Shown one piece after another: positions 9,039-18,506 of a DNA stretch of 64,000 nucleotides. The DNA comes from Rhodopseudomonas palustris (GTDB lineage: Bacteria > Pseudomonadota > Alphaproteobacteria > Rhizobiales > Xanthobacteraceae): the NCBI RefSeq assembly GCF_013415845.1, contig NZ_CP058907.1, forward strand, positions 2,790,001-2,854,000. Reading direction: 5' to 3'. The notes under the pieces were generated by a model. That model saw only the letters and a program-made list of their open reading frames with translations, was not told the DNA's origin and ran no database searches. Position 1 is the stretch's first letter. Every line of letters starts with the position of its first letter. A program made the translations under genes and the position numbers.

Positions 9039-9456
9039 CAAGATTCCTTCCGAGTGAGGATGTTTGCACGGCCCGACGCTAGCAGAGCGGTGCCGAAATT
9101 CGTTTCCAATGAATCAGAGGGCGATGGATCGTTCGTGCCGCAACGATTGAATCGGAAGTAATCATCGCATCGGCGCGCATCACGACGCGGATGGTGCGTG
9201 CGCGGCATCGGCCTCAGCATGGAAGTCGATTGTTTCAGTGCTGCGCGACGTGGGGAAACGACAGTCTTCCGCACGGCCGAAATTCGAATTTTACGACTAT
9301 TGCTCTGAGTGCGGCGTACCGCCATCGTCGCGTCGTGAAGTGTTCAAGTGTGCGGCAGGAGTTAGCAGCCTGCTCTCGTATGTCGTGCGCCAGTCGAAAT
9401 CTCTTTCCCGGAATCTCGCTATGCCGATCCAATCCTTAGATCCGTCTGCCGCGACC
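9039..9456. other. Divergent promoter region between two exported hydrolases
   Basis: About 420 bp between the divergent alpha/beta hydrolase and carboxylesterase genes. The carboxylesterase frame is open back to 9238, but the composition there is more AT-rich and unlike coding sequence, so I treat it as leader. I found no clear operator. Confidence 0.5.
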
Positions 9457-11118
9457 ATGAATCGACGCCGTTTCCTCGGTCACGCCGTCGGAGCAGCCGT
9501 GCTGACCGGCGCGTCGTCGACCGCATTGCCGCTGGTGTTCACCACGCCGGCGCGAGCGCGCGAGGCGTCGCCGGTCGTGATCGAGACGCGGCTCGGGCGG
9601 CTGCGCGGAGAGAGCGTCGAGGGAGTTGCATCGTTCAAGGGCGTGCCTTATGGCGCGTCCACCGCCGGGGACAATCGCTTCCGTCCGCCGGTGCCGCCTG
9701 CGGCGTGGACCGGCGAGCGCGACGCGACGCAGTTCGGTCCGTCGGCGTCGCAGCCCGCGGCAGCGAGCCCGGTCGAGTTCGCCTGGTACTGGTCGAAGGT
9801 GCCGACCAGCGAGGACAATCTCACGCTGTCTGTGTACACGCCCGGCGTCAACGACGGTGGCAAGCGGCCGATTCTGGTGTGGCTGCATGGCGGCGCGTTC
9901 TCGATCGGCGCCGGCACATCGCCTGGCTTCGACGGCTCGCACCTCGCCAAGGCGCAGAATGTGGTCGTGGTCTCCATCAACCACCGGCTCAATCTGCTCG
10001 GCTCGCTGTTCACCGGCGAATTTCCCGAGGAGCTGTCGCCGGCGTCGGGCAATCTTTCCGTGCTGGATCAGATCGCGGCGTTGAAATGGGTGCGTGACAA
10101 CGCTGCGGCGATCGGCGGCGATGCCGGCAACGTCACCATCTTCGGTCAGTCCGGCGGCGCCGCGAAAGTTGCGGTGCTGCTCGGCGCGCCCGCCGCTAAG
10201 GGCCTGTTTCACCGCGCCGTGATCCAGAGCGCGTCGGGTGCCTGGCGGCTGGCGACGCCGGAATCGGCCGCGCGCTCGGCGCACGCGCTGCTGGCGCAGT
10301 TCGATCTGACGGCGAGGAACGCCGGCAAGCTGCGGGAGATTCCCGCCGACAAGCTGGTCGCGGCGATCGTGCAGGTTGCGGCGAAGACCGGCGTCGCTGA
10401 TTTCCGGCCGACGCTGGACAACCTGGTGTTCAAGCAGCATCCGTTTGATCCGGCCGCGAGCGCCGTGTCGGAGGATATCCCGCTGCTGATCGGCACGACG
10501 GCGGACGAAGCGACGTTCTTCCTCGCGGGCGATCAACGCAACTTCTCGCTGGGTGCGGATCAGGTTCGCGCCCGGATCAAGAAATTCATCGGTCTCGACG
10601 ATGCGGCGACCGACAAGCTGATCCGCGCCTATCGTGACATCCTGCCGGAATCGTCCCCGAGCGAACTGCTGATCGCCGTGGCCGGCGACTACAACTACGT
10701 GTTGCCGACGCTGCTGGTCGCCGACCGCAAGGCCGCACAGGGCAAGGCGCCGGTGTACGCCTATCGGTTCGACTGGCGATCGCCGGCGCGCGACGGCGTG
10801 CTGGGCTCGCCGCACACCGCTGAGGTGCCGTTCATTTTCGGTACGCTCGATGCCGCCGCGCCGCTGATCGGCGACAGCCCGGACCGCTTGAATGTGCGGG
10901 ATCGTATCGGTGAGATCTGGGCGAGCTTCGCGCGTAGCGGACGTCCCACCACCAAGGCGATCGCGGAGTGGAAACCGTATCGCGGCGAGGAACGCACCGC
11001 GGCGCTGATCGGCGGCACTTGGCGCACGGTCGACGATCATGCCAAGGCGCGACGGGCGGCGTTCGCCGACATCGCGCCTTACGAATACAGCCGTCCCGTG
11101 ACGTTCACGCGCGATTAG
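9457..11118 (+). CDS. Tat-exported type-B carboxylesterase
   Basis: About 553 residues, a COesterase/para-nitrobenzyl-esterase family member. The start is put at ATG 9457 because it opens a twin-arginine signal (MNRRRFLGHAVGAAVLTG) ending near TPARAR; an in-frame ATG at 9421 is the alternative. Family marks: TRLGRLRGE and GVPYGASTAG near the mature N-terminus, the oxyanion sequence LHGGAF, nucleophile Ser232 in FGQSGG, acid Glu in TADEATFF and His in GSPHTAEVPF. It hydrolyses carboxylic esters in the periplasm. The stop is only 31 bp before an amino-acid-type binding-protein gene, suggesting cotranscription with the importer. Confidence 0.9.
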   Translation: MNRRRFLGHAVGAAVLTGASSTALPLVFTTPARAREASPVVIETRLGRLRGESVEGVASFKGVPYGASTAGDNRFRPPVPPAAWTGERDATQFGPSASQPAAASPVEFAWYWSKVPTSEDNLTLSVYTPGVNDGGKRPILVWLHGGAFSIGAGTSPGFDGSHLAKAQNVVVVSINHRLNLLGSLFTGEFPEELSPASGNLSVLDQIAALKWVRDNAAAIGGDAGNVTIFGQSGGAAKVAVLLGAPAAKGLFHRAVIQSASGAWRLATPESAARSAHALLAQFDLTARNAGKLREIPADKLVAAIVQVAAKTGVADFRPTLDNLVFKQHPFDPAASAVSEDIPLLIGTTADEATFFLAGDQRNFSLGADQVRARIKKFIGLDDAATDKLIRAYRDILPESSPSELLIAVAGDYNYVLPTLLVADRKAAQGKAPVYAYRFDWRSPARDGVLGSPHTAEVPFIFGTLDAAAPLIGDSPDRLNVRDRIGEIWASFARSGRPTTKAIAEWKPYRGEERTAALIGGTWRTVDDHAKARRAAFADIAPYEYSRPVTFTRD

Positions 11119-11149
11119 CAACGCCCCCCGATCGCTGGAGAAGTCTTTC

Positions 11150-12172
11150 ATGGTTTTGCATCTGCGATGGACGACGTCGATCGGCGCAGCCCTCGCGGTC
11201 GTCCTTGCTCTGGTGTCGAGCGCCGCATCGGCCGGGCCGACGCTCGATCGCATCAAATCACGCGGCGTGATCAAGGTCGGCGTCGGAACCACGCCCGGCT
11301 ATTTCGCGCCGGATTCGAACGGCCGGTGGCAGGGCTTCTTCGTCGACTTTGGACGAGCACTGGCTGTGACCGTGTTCGGAGATCCCGACAAGGTGCAGTT
11401 CACCAGTTCGTCGCCGCAGCAACGGCTGCCGGCGCTGCAGTCGGGCGAGTTCGACGTGCTGCTGTCGGGCGTCACCGTCACCATCACCCGTGCGTTCAAG
11501 CTCGGCTTTCATTTCGGTCCGACCATCTTCTACGACGGCCAGGGCATCCTGGTGCGGAAGGATCTCGGCGTGACTTCCGCGTCGCAGCTGGACGGCGCGA
11601 CCATCGGCATCCAGAGCGGCACCACCGGCGAATTGAACATCGCCGACTATTTCCGCAAGCACCGGCACAAATTCACGCCGGTGACGATCGAGGACACCAG
11701 CGAATTCATCGCGGCCCTCGACTCCGGTCGCGTCGACGGCCTGACCCAGGACGCTTCCGACCTTGCGGCCAAGCAGACCCAGCTGAAGAAGCCGAGCGAC
11801 TACGTGATTCTGCCGGAGCGGTTGTCGAAGGAGCCGCTGGCACCGGCGGTTGCAGGCGGCGACGATCGCTGGCTCGAGATCGTCACCTGGACGGTCAACG
11901 CCACGATCCAGGCGGAGGAGTGGGGGATCACATCGAAGAACGTCGACGACTTCCTCAAATCCGACGATCCGTCGATCCGGCGGTTCCTCGGCGTCGATCC
12001 GTCGCTCGCCGAGTCGATCGGGCTCGATCCGAAATGGGCCTACACGATCATCAAGACGGTCGGCAATTACGGCGAGATCTTCGATCGGCACCTCAAACCG
12101 CTCGGCTGGGAGCGCGGCTACAATCGGCTGTGGACCCAGGGCGGATTGTTGTACTCGCCGCCGTTCCGCTGA
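11150..12172 (+). CDS. Polar amino-acid-type ABC transporter substrate-binding protein
   Basis: A 340-residue family-3 (SBP_bac_3) binding protein with a cleavable signal (TTSIGAALAVVLALVSSAA). The opening LDRIKSRGVIKVGVGTTPGY and the block GFFVDFGRALAVTVFGD are characteristic of AapJ/GltI-type proteins for general L-amino acids. Length matches AapJ (about 340). Two AapQ/AapM-like permeases follow directly. The upstream carboxylesterase is in the same direction, so the imported compound may be an amino acid released from an ester; that is speculative. Confidence 0.87.
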   Translation: MVLHLRWTTSIGAALAVVLALVSSAASAGPTLDRIKSRGVIKVGVGTTPGYFAPDSNGRWQGFFVDFGRALAVTVFGDPDKVQFTSSSPQQRLPALQSGEFDVLLSGVTVTITRAFKLGFHFGPTIFYDGQGILVRKDLGVTSASQLDGATIGIQSGTTGELNIADYFRKHRHKFTPVTIEDTSEFIAALDSGRVDGLTQDASDLAAKQTQLKKPSDYVILPERLSKEPLAPAVAGGDDRWLEIVTWTVNATIQAEEWGITSKNVDDFLKSDDPSIRRFLGVDPSLAESIGLDPKWAYTIIKTVGNYGEIFDRHLKPLGWERGYNRLWTQGGLLYSPPFR

Positions 12173-12190
12173 TGTAACGCGGCGATCGCC

Positions 12191-13360
12191 GTGTCTGCGC
12201 AAGAACGCCACCGGCGCCGCCCGCGAGCGTGGCTGTCGAATTGGCTCGGGCCGCGACCGGCGACGCAACTCGCCGTCCTTGTCGCGGTCATTGTTCTCGT
12301 CGCCATTATGGGATCGAACATCGCCGCCACCATGGCGAGGATCGGTCTGACGCCCGGGTTCGGCTTTCTGGAGCGCGCAGCCAACTTCGAAATCGGCGAG
12401 AGCACGATCTCGTTTCGGGCCGGCGACAGCTACGCGCGCGCGATCGCCGTCGGCGTCCTCAACACCGCGAAGGTCGCGGTGTTGAGCTGCATACTCGCGA
12501 CCGTGCTGGGTGTCGCGCTGGCGCTGATGCGGTTGGCAGGCCATCCGGTGCTGTCGGGTCTCGTCCGCTGGTCGATTGAGGTCGTGCGCAACACGCCGCT
12601 GCTGCTGCAACTGTTCTTTTGGATTGCGCTGGCCCACGCGCTGCCGCCACCGCGTCGCGCTGTGGTGTGGTTCGACTGCGTGTTCCTGACCAATCGCGGC
12701 GTCTATCTGCCGAGCGTCATCATTGCCGAGGGATCGTGGATGGCCATCACGGCGATCGCCGCGATTCTGCTCGGCTGGCTGGCGTTGCTGTGGCGGAGCC
12801 GAACGCGCGGTCCGCTGGCGTCGCTACCGCTCGGTCTGGTGGCGATACTCGCGCTCGCGGTCGTGATCTATGCCAGCGGCTTCCGAATTTCGCTGCATAG
12901 CCCGGCGGTGCAGGGATTCAACATTCAGGGTGGCACCAGCCTGACGCCGGAATTCGCCGCGTTGCTCGTCGGGCTGACGGTGAAGTTCGCTGCGATCTTC
13001 GCCGAAATCGTCCGCGCCGGCATCTTGTCGGTGCGTCGCGAGCAATGGGATGCGGCTCGAGCGCTTGGGCTGAGCGAATTCAAGATCGTCCGGCTGGTGG
13101 TGCTGCCGCAGGCGCTCCGCGTGATCACGCCGCTGGCGACCTCTTGCTATCTCGACGTCATCAAGGATTCCAGCCTCGCGGTCGCGATCGGCTATCCGGA
13201 CCTGATGAACATCACCAACACCACCGCCAACACGACCGGGCAGGCGCTCGAGGCGTTGCTGATCGTGGTGGCGCTATATCTGACCCTGAACCTGTCGGTC
13301 TCTGCGGTGATGAACGTCTATAATGCGCGCGTCGCGATGCGGGGAGGGCGGCCGGCTTGA
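12191..13360 (+). CDS. Amino-acid-type ABC permease, AapQ-like
   Basis: A 389-residue membrane protein starting at GTG 12191 (no clear ribosome site; a 12-bp palindrome CGGCGATCGCCG overlaps the start). The N-terminal half has an insertion typical of AapQ/BztB, and the C-terminal half carries the BPD coupling loop WDAARALGLSEFKIVRLVVL and LPQALRVITPLATS. It forms a channel with the following permease. The final four bases overlap the next gene. The usual AapP ATPase is not encoded in this cluster. Confidence 0.86.
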   Translation: MSAQERHRRRPRAWLSNWLGPRPATQLAVLVAVIVLVAIMGSNIAATMARIGLTPGFGFLERAANFEIGESTISFRAGDSYARAIAVGVLNTAKVAVLSCILATVLGVALALMRLAGHPVLSGLVRWSIEVVRNTPLLLQLFFWIALAHALPPPRRAVVWFDCVFLTNRGVYLPSVIIAEGSWMAITAIAAILLGWLALLWRSRTRGPLASLPLGLVAILALAVVIYASGFRISLHSPAVQGFNIQGGTSLTPEFAALLVGLTVKFAAIFAEIVRAGILSVRREQWDAARALGLSEFKIVRLVVLPQALRVITPLATSCYLDVIKDSSLAVAIGYPDLMNITNTTANTTGQALEALLIVVALYLTLNLSVSAVMNVYNARVAMRGGRPA

Positions 13361-14439
13361 ACGCGCTAGAGCTCCAGGAGACCATATCGCAGCGACGCAG
13401 CTTCGGCTGGCCGAAGCCGGTTGCTGCGCTGTTCGGCGGCTGGCGTCGCGCGCTGGTGACATTCGCTGTCTTGGCGCTGATCGTGTGGCTCGGGGTGCCG
13501 CTGCTGCGCTGGCTGCTGCTCGACGCGACGTGGCAAGGCAGCTCGGCCGAGTGCACGGCGCGGGGCGGCGCATGCTGGGCGTTCGTCGCTGCCAAACTGC
13601 GGTTCTTCCTGTTCGCGTTCTATCCCGCCGATGGACTGTGGCGCCCCGTCGTGGTGTGCGGGCTGCTGATCGCCCTGCTGCTCGCGAGCGCGATGCCGCG
13701 CCTGTGGAGCGCACGCCTCGTCGTGGCGTGGCCGGTCGTGATCGGTGTCTGTCTGGCGCTGATGAGCGGCCTGCCGGGCGGAAGTGTGGTGTCCTCCAAC
13801 CAATGGGGCGGGCTTCCGATCACGTTGCTGGTGTGGATGATCTGTTTCACCACGTCGGTGCCGATCGCCGTGCTGCTGTCGCTGGCGCGGCGGTCCCGGA
13901 TGCTGCTCGTGCGCTGGCTCGCCATCGGTTACATCGAACTGATGCGGGCGATCCCGATGGTCGCGATCCTGTACTTCGCCACGTTGATTTTGCCGATGGC
14001 GCTGCCGGGCAGCGTTCCGCTCGACAAACTGCCGCGTGCGATCATCATGGTCGCGCTGTTCTGGACCGCCTACGTCGCCGAGGTCGTGCGCGGCGGCCTG
14101 CAGGCCGTGCCGAAGGGACAGGAGGAAGCGGCGCTGGCACTCGGGTTGGGCTACTGGCGGGCGATGCGTCTCATCGTGCTGCCGCAGGCGCTGCGGGCCG
14201 TCGTTCCGGGCCTGGTCAATCTTGGCATCGGCTTTCTGCTCGCGACGTCGCTGCTCGCGGTCATCGGGATCATGGACATTCTGAGCGCGGCGAAGGCTGC
14301 GGCGGCCGATCCGGAGTGGCTCGGCTACTACAAGGAGTCGTTCCTGGTGGTGGCGCTCGTCTATTTCGTCATGGGCTATGGCGGCTCGCGCTACAGCCTC
14401 TGGCTGGAGCGGCGGCTCGGCTCATCCAGCGGGCGCTGA
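13357..14439 (+). CDS. Amino-acid-type ABC permease, AapM-like
   Basis: A 360-residue permease, partner of the preceding one. The start is TTG 13357, overlapping the upstream stop in TTGA, consistent with translational coupling. The coupling loop EEAALALGLGYWRAMRLIVL and LPQALRAVVPGL are clear BPD_transp_1 features. The long hydrophobic N-terminal half with a large loop matches AapM/BztC. After it comes a 467-bp gap and a different transporter; no ATPase gene follows, so this importer must borrow one from elsewhere. Confidence 0.86.
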   Translation: MNALELQETISQRRSFGWPKPVAALFGGWRRALVTFAVLALIVWLGVPLLRWLLLDATWQGSSAECTARGGACWAFVAAKLRFFLFAFYPADGLWRPVVVCGLLIALLLASAMPRLWSARLVVAWPVVIGVCLALMSGLPGGSVVSSNQWGGLPITLLVWMICFTTSVPIAVLLSLARRSRMLLVRWLAIGYIELMRAIPMVAILYFATLILPMALPGSVPLDKLPRAIIMVALFWTAYVAEVVRGGLQAVPKGQEEAALALGLGYWRAMRLIVLPQALRAVVPGLVNLGIGFLLATSLLAVIGIMDILSAAKAAAADPEWLGYYKESFLVVALVYFVMGYGGSRYSLWLERRLGSSSGR

Positions 14440-14906
14440 TCACTCTCGATCGGCTCGGCGAATGTCGTTTCGCCTCATGGCTCGCAGTATCACTGCCGGC
14501 GAACGCTTGCTGCCTCGGTAGCGAGACCAACCGTATGCCGGTCTATTCGGCCAATCATCTCTCTATCTTGCTACGGTACTCCAATGCGGGTGCGGATTTC
14601 ATGGAACGGTCACGAGCAAAATACGACTATCACAACTCACCACGCGATATGAACATTGCATCGATTATTAGTGCAGTAGTTCCCGTGTTGCTATTTTTGT
14701 CACCGTCTCGACAGTCGTTGTGGTCGCCTGCATCATTGACGAGCGCGCACGTTCGCGGTCGGGGAATAGCAACAAGTGAATAGCATTTCCTCGCGCTGAT
14801 CCTACGCCGCTGCGAGCCGGACTGATTCATTTGGTTGGTCATGGGGCCAACTCGATCCGATCGAGCTGAATTTGCTATTTTTCGTTTGAAACATCGGAGG
14901 CGTTTG
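14440..14906. other. Leader region of the second sulfonate-type importer
   Basis: About 470 bp, AT-richer than its flanks, with no convincing gene. It should carry the promoter of the importer operon at 14.9-18.0 kb. I see no riboswitch-like fold that I can name. Confidence 0.5.
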
Positions 14907-15935
14907 ATGGCGCAATCGAAGAAGGTTGGCGGTCTGTCCCGGCGTCATTTGCTCAAGACGACCGGCGCCGCGGGGCTGGTCGTTTCGGCCGGTGCGTTGG
15001 CTGGAAAAATCTATTCGCCTGCGGTCGCTGCACCTGCACCCAAGATCCGCCTGGCCTGGACGGAGGTCGCAGCCTGCCATTCGCCACTCGGTTTCGGTGT
15101 GGCCAAGGGGCTGTATGCGAAGCACAATGTCGACGTCGAGCTGTTCTATCAGGGGGCCAGCGGGCAGACCCTGATCCAGGCTCTCGCGACCGGCAAGGCC
15201 GATGTCGGAGCGGGGCTGATCGGCGATTGGCTGAAGCCTCTGGAGCAGGGTTTCGACGTCAAGCTGTTCGTCGGCTCGCATGGCGGCTGCCAGCGTCTGC
15301 TGGCCTCGCCGGCGTCGGGCATCAAGGACATTGCCGGCGTCAAGGGCAAGACGATCGCCAGCTACGATGTCGTGTCGCCGCCAAAGGTCGCGTTCCAGGT
15401 CACGCTCGCGAAGGCAGGCATCGATCCGGAGAATGACGTCACGTGGAAGGTCGTTCCATTCGATCTGGTCGGTGAGGCGGTCAACCGCGGCGACGCCGAC
15501 ATTGCGGCTCATCTCGACCCGTGGGCGTTCTCGATCGAGAAAAAGTTCGGGCTCACCAAGATCGCAGACACCCAGACGGGCGTGTACGAAGGGCACACCT
15601 GCTGCGTGCTGGGCGCAAACGGCGCCTTCCTAAAGGCTAACAAAGACGCTCTCCGACGTTTGGCGATTGCGAACATCGAAGTGCACGACTACGTCGCGGA
15701 TCATGCCGACGAAGCCGCGCAATGGTATTTGGACGCATTGAAGCCTGCGGGGCTGACGCATGCGGAACTGACCGAGATCCTCGGTTCGTTCGTCCTGCAC
15801 AATCATCCGATTGGACAGCCGTTGGTCGATCAGATCCAGAAAAGTTCGGAGGATTTGAAGCTCGTCAAAGTCCTCGATTCCAGCACGGATCCGAAAGCGT
15901 TTGCCGAGCGTGTGACCGTCAATCTGCTGGCTTGA
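14907..15935 (+). CDS. Sulfonate/taurine-type ABC transporter substrate-binding protein, Tat-exported
   Basis: About 342 residues. ATG 14907 has the Shine-Dalgarno CGGAGG and opens a twin-arginine signal (LSRRHLLKTTG followed by a hydrophobic run). The mature protein is SsuA/TauA/NMT1-like: KIRLAWTEVAACHSPLGFGV, FYQGASGQTLIQALATGKAD and VKGKTIASYDVVSPPKVAF. The binding cleft is unusual in being followed by CQRLLASPASG, giving extra cysteines. The gene starts an operon with a permease, an ATPase and a small membrane protein, and lies just upstream of marBHDK, so methylthio- or sulfoxide/sulfone-type compounds are plausible ligands. That is inferred from position. Confidence 0.86.
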   Translation: MAQSKKVGGLSRRHLLKTTGAAGLVVSAGALAGKIYSPAVAAPAPKIRLAWTEVAACHSPLGFGVAKGLYAKHNVDVELFYQGASGQTLIQALATGKADVGAGLIGDWLKPLEQGFDVKLFVGSHGGCQRLLASPASGIKDIAGVKGKTIASYDVVSPPKVAFQVTLAKAGIDPENDVTWKVVPFDLVGEAVNRGDADIAAHLDPWAFSIEKKFGLTKIADTQTGVYEGHTCCVLGANGAFLKANKDALRRLAIANIEVHDYVADHADEAAQWYLDALKPAGLTHAELTEILGSFVLHNHPIGQPLVDQIQKSSEDLKLVKVLDSSTDPKAFAERVTVNLLA

Positions 15936-15945
15936 GGGCGCAGCT

Positions 15946-16944
15946 ATGACCGATGCCATTCAGGCCGCCGGGGACGAGGCGGTCGTCGGCCACGTCGCTG
16001 CGGTCAACGGCCTCTGGCGGGACGGGCTGCTCGCCGCCGCAGCTTGGCTCGCCGCTGCACTCGTCACAATCGGGCTACCCGACGTCGTCCCTTGGGGAAG
16101 TGTATCGCTGTTCGCGTGGATCACCGCCGGTGTCGCGGCGATATTCCTCACCCTGTCGGTCATCGTGCATCGGCTCGGACGTGCAGGGGAGGTGCTGGTC
16201 CACTACGGTCCATGGGTGATCGTCGTAGGCATATGGCTGGCAGTCTGGGAGTTGACGACGGCGAAGTTCGGTTGGCTGCCTAAGCCGTTCTTTTCACCGC
16301 CTCACGGACTTCTCAATGTTTACGTCACCGACGGGGCCCGGCTGCTGATCTGCATCGGCTATACGCTTCGGTTTTGGGCCTTGGGATTCCTGTCGGGCAT
16401 CGTGGTCGGTTACGGCGTCGGGGTCGCCCTCGGATGGTCGCGGCGGTTCAGCTATTGGGGCATGCCGCTGCTGAAGCTGATCGGACCGGTTCCGGCCACT
16501 GCGTGGATTCCCTGCACCTTCTACTTCTTTCCCACCACGTTCGGCGCGAGCATCTTCATCGTAGCGCTGGCGTCCGGAATTCCGGTGGCGATCCTCACCG
16601 CATCGGGTGTGGGGTCCGTGAACCGCGCCTATTACGATGTCGGGCGCATTCTCGGCGCGGACAGCCGCTATCTCATTCGTCGCGTCGCGATCCCGGCGGC
16701 AATGCCCCACGTCTTCGTGGGTCTGTTCATGGCCCTGTACTATTCCTTCGCTGTTTTGGTCGTGGCTGAGATGCTCGGCGCCAAATACGGGCTCGGCTGG
16801 TACATCCAATTCCAAACGGCCTATTCGGGCTATGCCAATGTCTACGCCGCGCTGTTGATCATGGCGCTGCTCTGCGCCGGGATTATTCGTCTGCTGTTCG
16901 TGGTGCGAGATCGCCTGTTGAATTGGCAGGAGGGTTTCATCTGA
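15946..16944 (+). CDS. Sulfonate/taurine-type ABC transporter permease
   Basis: A 332-residue BPD permease, longer than SsuC/TauC (about 260) because of two extra N-terminal hydrophobic segments (around residues 25-75). The family core starts near YGPWVIVVGIWLAVWELTT. The coupling loop is YYDVGRILGADSRYLIRRVA. It follows the binding protein by 10 bp and its stop overlaps the ATPase start by one base (TGATG). Together they make an importer for a small organosulfur or related compound. The N-terminal extension is odd for this family. Confidence 0.86.
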   Translation: MTDAIQAAGDEAVVGHVAAVNGLWRDGLLAAAAWLAAALVTIGLPDVVPWGSVSLFAWITAGVAAIFLTLSVIVHRLGRAGEVLVHYGPWVIVVGIWLAVWELTTAKFGWLPKPFFSPPHGLLNVYVTDGARLLICIGYTLRFWALGFLSGIVVGYGVGVALGWSRRFSYWGMPLLKLIGPVPATAWIPCTFYFFPTTFGASIFIVALASGIPVAILTASGVGSVNRAYYDVGRILGADSRYLIRRVAIPAAMPHVFVGLFMALYYSFAVLVVAEMLGAKYGLGWYIQFQTAYSGYANVYAALLIMALLCAGIIRLLFVVRDRLLNWQEGFI

Positions 16945-17756
16945 TGGCCGATCTTGTGCTGGTTCACTCCGCCTCTCCAAAGACGATCCCGGCTGACGTC
17001 GGCAGCGACGGGATGGCGCTCGAGATCCGAGGCGTCAGCCACCGTTTCAAGCTGTCTGGAACGAGCTTGCCGGTCCTCGACACGATCGATCTGGACGTCG
17101 CTCCGGGAGACTTCGTCGCGTTGCTCGGCCCCTCGGGCTGCGGAAAGTCGACATTGCTGCGCCTGATCGCGGGCCTCGAACCACCGTCGAGCGGTACGAT
17201 CTTCGCTGACGGAGAGCGCGTGACTGCGCCGGACCCATCCCGCAATCTGGTGTTTCAGGATCCGACCCTGTTCCCGTGGGCGAACGTGTGGAGCAATGTG
17301 GCGACTGGGCTCGAAGCAAGAGGCGTTCTCAAGCTGCAGCGCTCCCGGGTTGCTGAAGCACTGGCACTGGTCGGCCTTGATGGCTTCGAAACGGCTTATC
17401 CGCATCAGCTATCCGGCGGCATGGCGCAACGGGCGTCCTTGGCACGCGCGTTGGTCAACGATCCGTTGCTGCTGCTGTTGGATGAACCGCTCGGCAAGCT
17501 CGACTCGCTCACGCGGTTGACGTTGCAGGACGAGCTGGTGCGGCTGTGGCAAAAGAAGAGGTTCACCGCAATTCTGGTCACGCACGATGTCGAGGAGGCG
17601 CTGTTACTCGCCTCCCGCATTCTGGTGTTCGGCGAAAGACCTGCGCGGATCAAAGCACAATTTCTGTTCGACGAACCCTATCCCCGACACCGCGATGATC
17701 CGGTGCTGGTCGACCTGCGCCGCCAAATCCTCAGCACGCTAGGTGTTGCGACGTGA
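16944..17756 (+). CDS. Sulfonate/taurine-type ABC transporter ATPase
   Basis: A 270-residue ABC ATPase. ATG 16944 is chosen because it overlaps the permease stop and has AGGAGG 11 bases upstream. Walker A is at residues 62-70 (GPSGCGKST), the signature LSGGMAQRASLARAL follows, Walker B is LLLLLDEPLGKLD and the switch His is in LVTHDVEEALLL. It belongs to the SsuB/TauB family and drives the preceding permease. A small membrane protein gene starts four bases after its stop. Confidence 0.9.
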   Translation: MADLVLVHSASPKTIPADVGSDGMALEIRGVSHRFKLSGTSLPVLDTIDLDVAPGDFVALLGPSGCGKSTLLRLIAGLEPPSSGTIFADGERVTAPDPSRNLVFQDPTLFPWANVWSNVATGLEARGVLKLQRSRVAEALALVGLDGFETAYPHQLSGGMAQRASLARALVNDPLLLLLDEPLGKLDSLTRLTLQDELVRLWQKKRFTAILVTHDVEEALLLASRILVFGERPARIKAQFLFDEPYPRHRDDPVLVDLRRQILSTLGVAT

Positions 17757-17760
17757 TCCG

Positions 17761-18045
17761 ATGACCATGGTCGGCCGCGCATTGTTGGCTCTCGGAGCGT
17801 TGATGCTGATCAGCGCAGTGGGATGGTGGTGGATCACGTTTGGCGATGTCGTAAGGTTCTCGTACTTGAGTGCCTCGGAGGCCGCAACCTGCCTCGTCGG
17901 CAACTCGTCGGTGTGCGAACTCGCTCGCTCCCTATGTCGCGCGTCGCATCCGTCGGTCGTCGCGAGCTATTGGTGGGGAACGTTCTGGATCGGCGTCGCG
18001 ACGACGTCCGCCAGTCTCACGGCGACAACGCCACGTTCGCAGTAG
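17761..18045 (+). CDS. Small two-segment membrane protein of unknown function
   Basis: A 94-residue protein starting MTMVGRALLALGALMLISAV four bases after the transporter ATPase stop. It has one N-terminal hydrophobic segment, a middle part with four cysteines (TCLVGNSSVCELARSLC) and a second short hydrophobic stretch (ASYWWGTFWIGVATT). The tight spacing and same strand argue that it is a real, cotranscribed gene. I do not recognise the family. The cysteine-rich loop between membrane segments suggests a disulfide or metal/cofactor site, or a transporter accessory. Confidence 0.6.
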   Translation: MTMVGRALLALGALMLISAVGWWWITFGDVVRFSYLSASEAATCLVGNSSVCELARSLCRASHPSVVASYWWGTFWIGVATTSASLTATTPRSQ

Positions 18046-18506
18046 TGGGCGCGTGAGCCGCGCTGCGCTGCTTGCGACGCGACGTCGAAACCGCGTTGTA
18101 GGAATCGACGCAAGCGTCGCCAACGACATATCTCGCGCAAAGCGGTTAGCACGTACCGATTGCAATCAGCCATAGTCGCAAATTCGCCTGTCCTCGTTTT
18201 TCAGAGAACGATGCGGATGTGACTTGTCAGACTATGAAAGCCAATCCTCGCAAGAATACGGTAATTCACACAGCTATGAGTTGTTAGTCGAGGCCGCCGA
18301 TAACGTGACGGTCGCGGCGATCGAGGATGGCGGAGAGGAACTGTGATGAGAGTGTCGGTGACACGAGGCGCGCCTATGGGGGAGGTCGTGTTGCTGACGA
18401 ATGTGGTGAAAGAAGCCGCGCGACCGGCAGCGTCGGCATTCGTTCGCATTGGTCGTTCTGGTCATGGCAGTGCCGCCGTTGAGCAGCGGAGAAACGTCGC
18501 CCTTCG
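18046..18506. other. Presumed promoter region of the mar operon
   Basis: About 460 bp upstream of the radical SAM gene, with no convincing gene. It should contain the mar promoter if the operon is not read from the transporter. No sigma-54 -24/-12 element with correct spacing was found. In Rhodospirillum a LysR-type regulator (SalR) controls mar; no such gene is adjacent here. Confidence 0.45.

Noticed and set aside
9436..11292. 618-codon open frame on the minus strand opposite the carboxylesterase
   Set aside because: It is an antisense shadow of a GC-rich gene: arginine-rich translation, no family resemblance, and the plus strand encodes a full esterase.
13323..14783. 486-codon plus-strand frame overlapping the AapM-like permease
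   Set aside because: Alternate-frame shadow; the permease frame has membrane segments and the coupling loop.
14440..14906. SAM-II-type or other riboswitch before the sulfur importer
   Set aside because: No conserved stem-pseudoknot pattern could be recognised by eye here or upstream of the PLP enzyme.
18046..18506. Sigma-54 promoter before marB (TGGCAG then TTGAG near 18466)
   Set aside because: The spacing between the GG and TG elements is three bases too long for a -24/-12 promoter.
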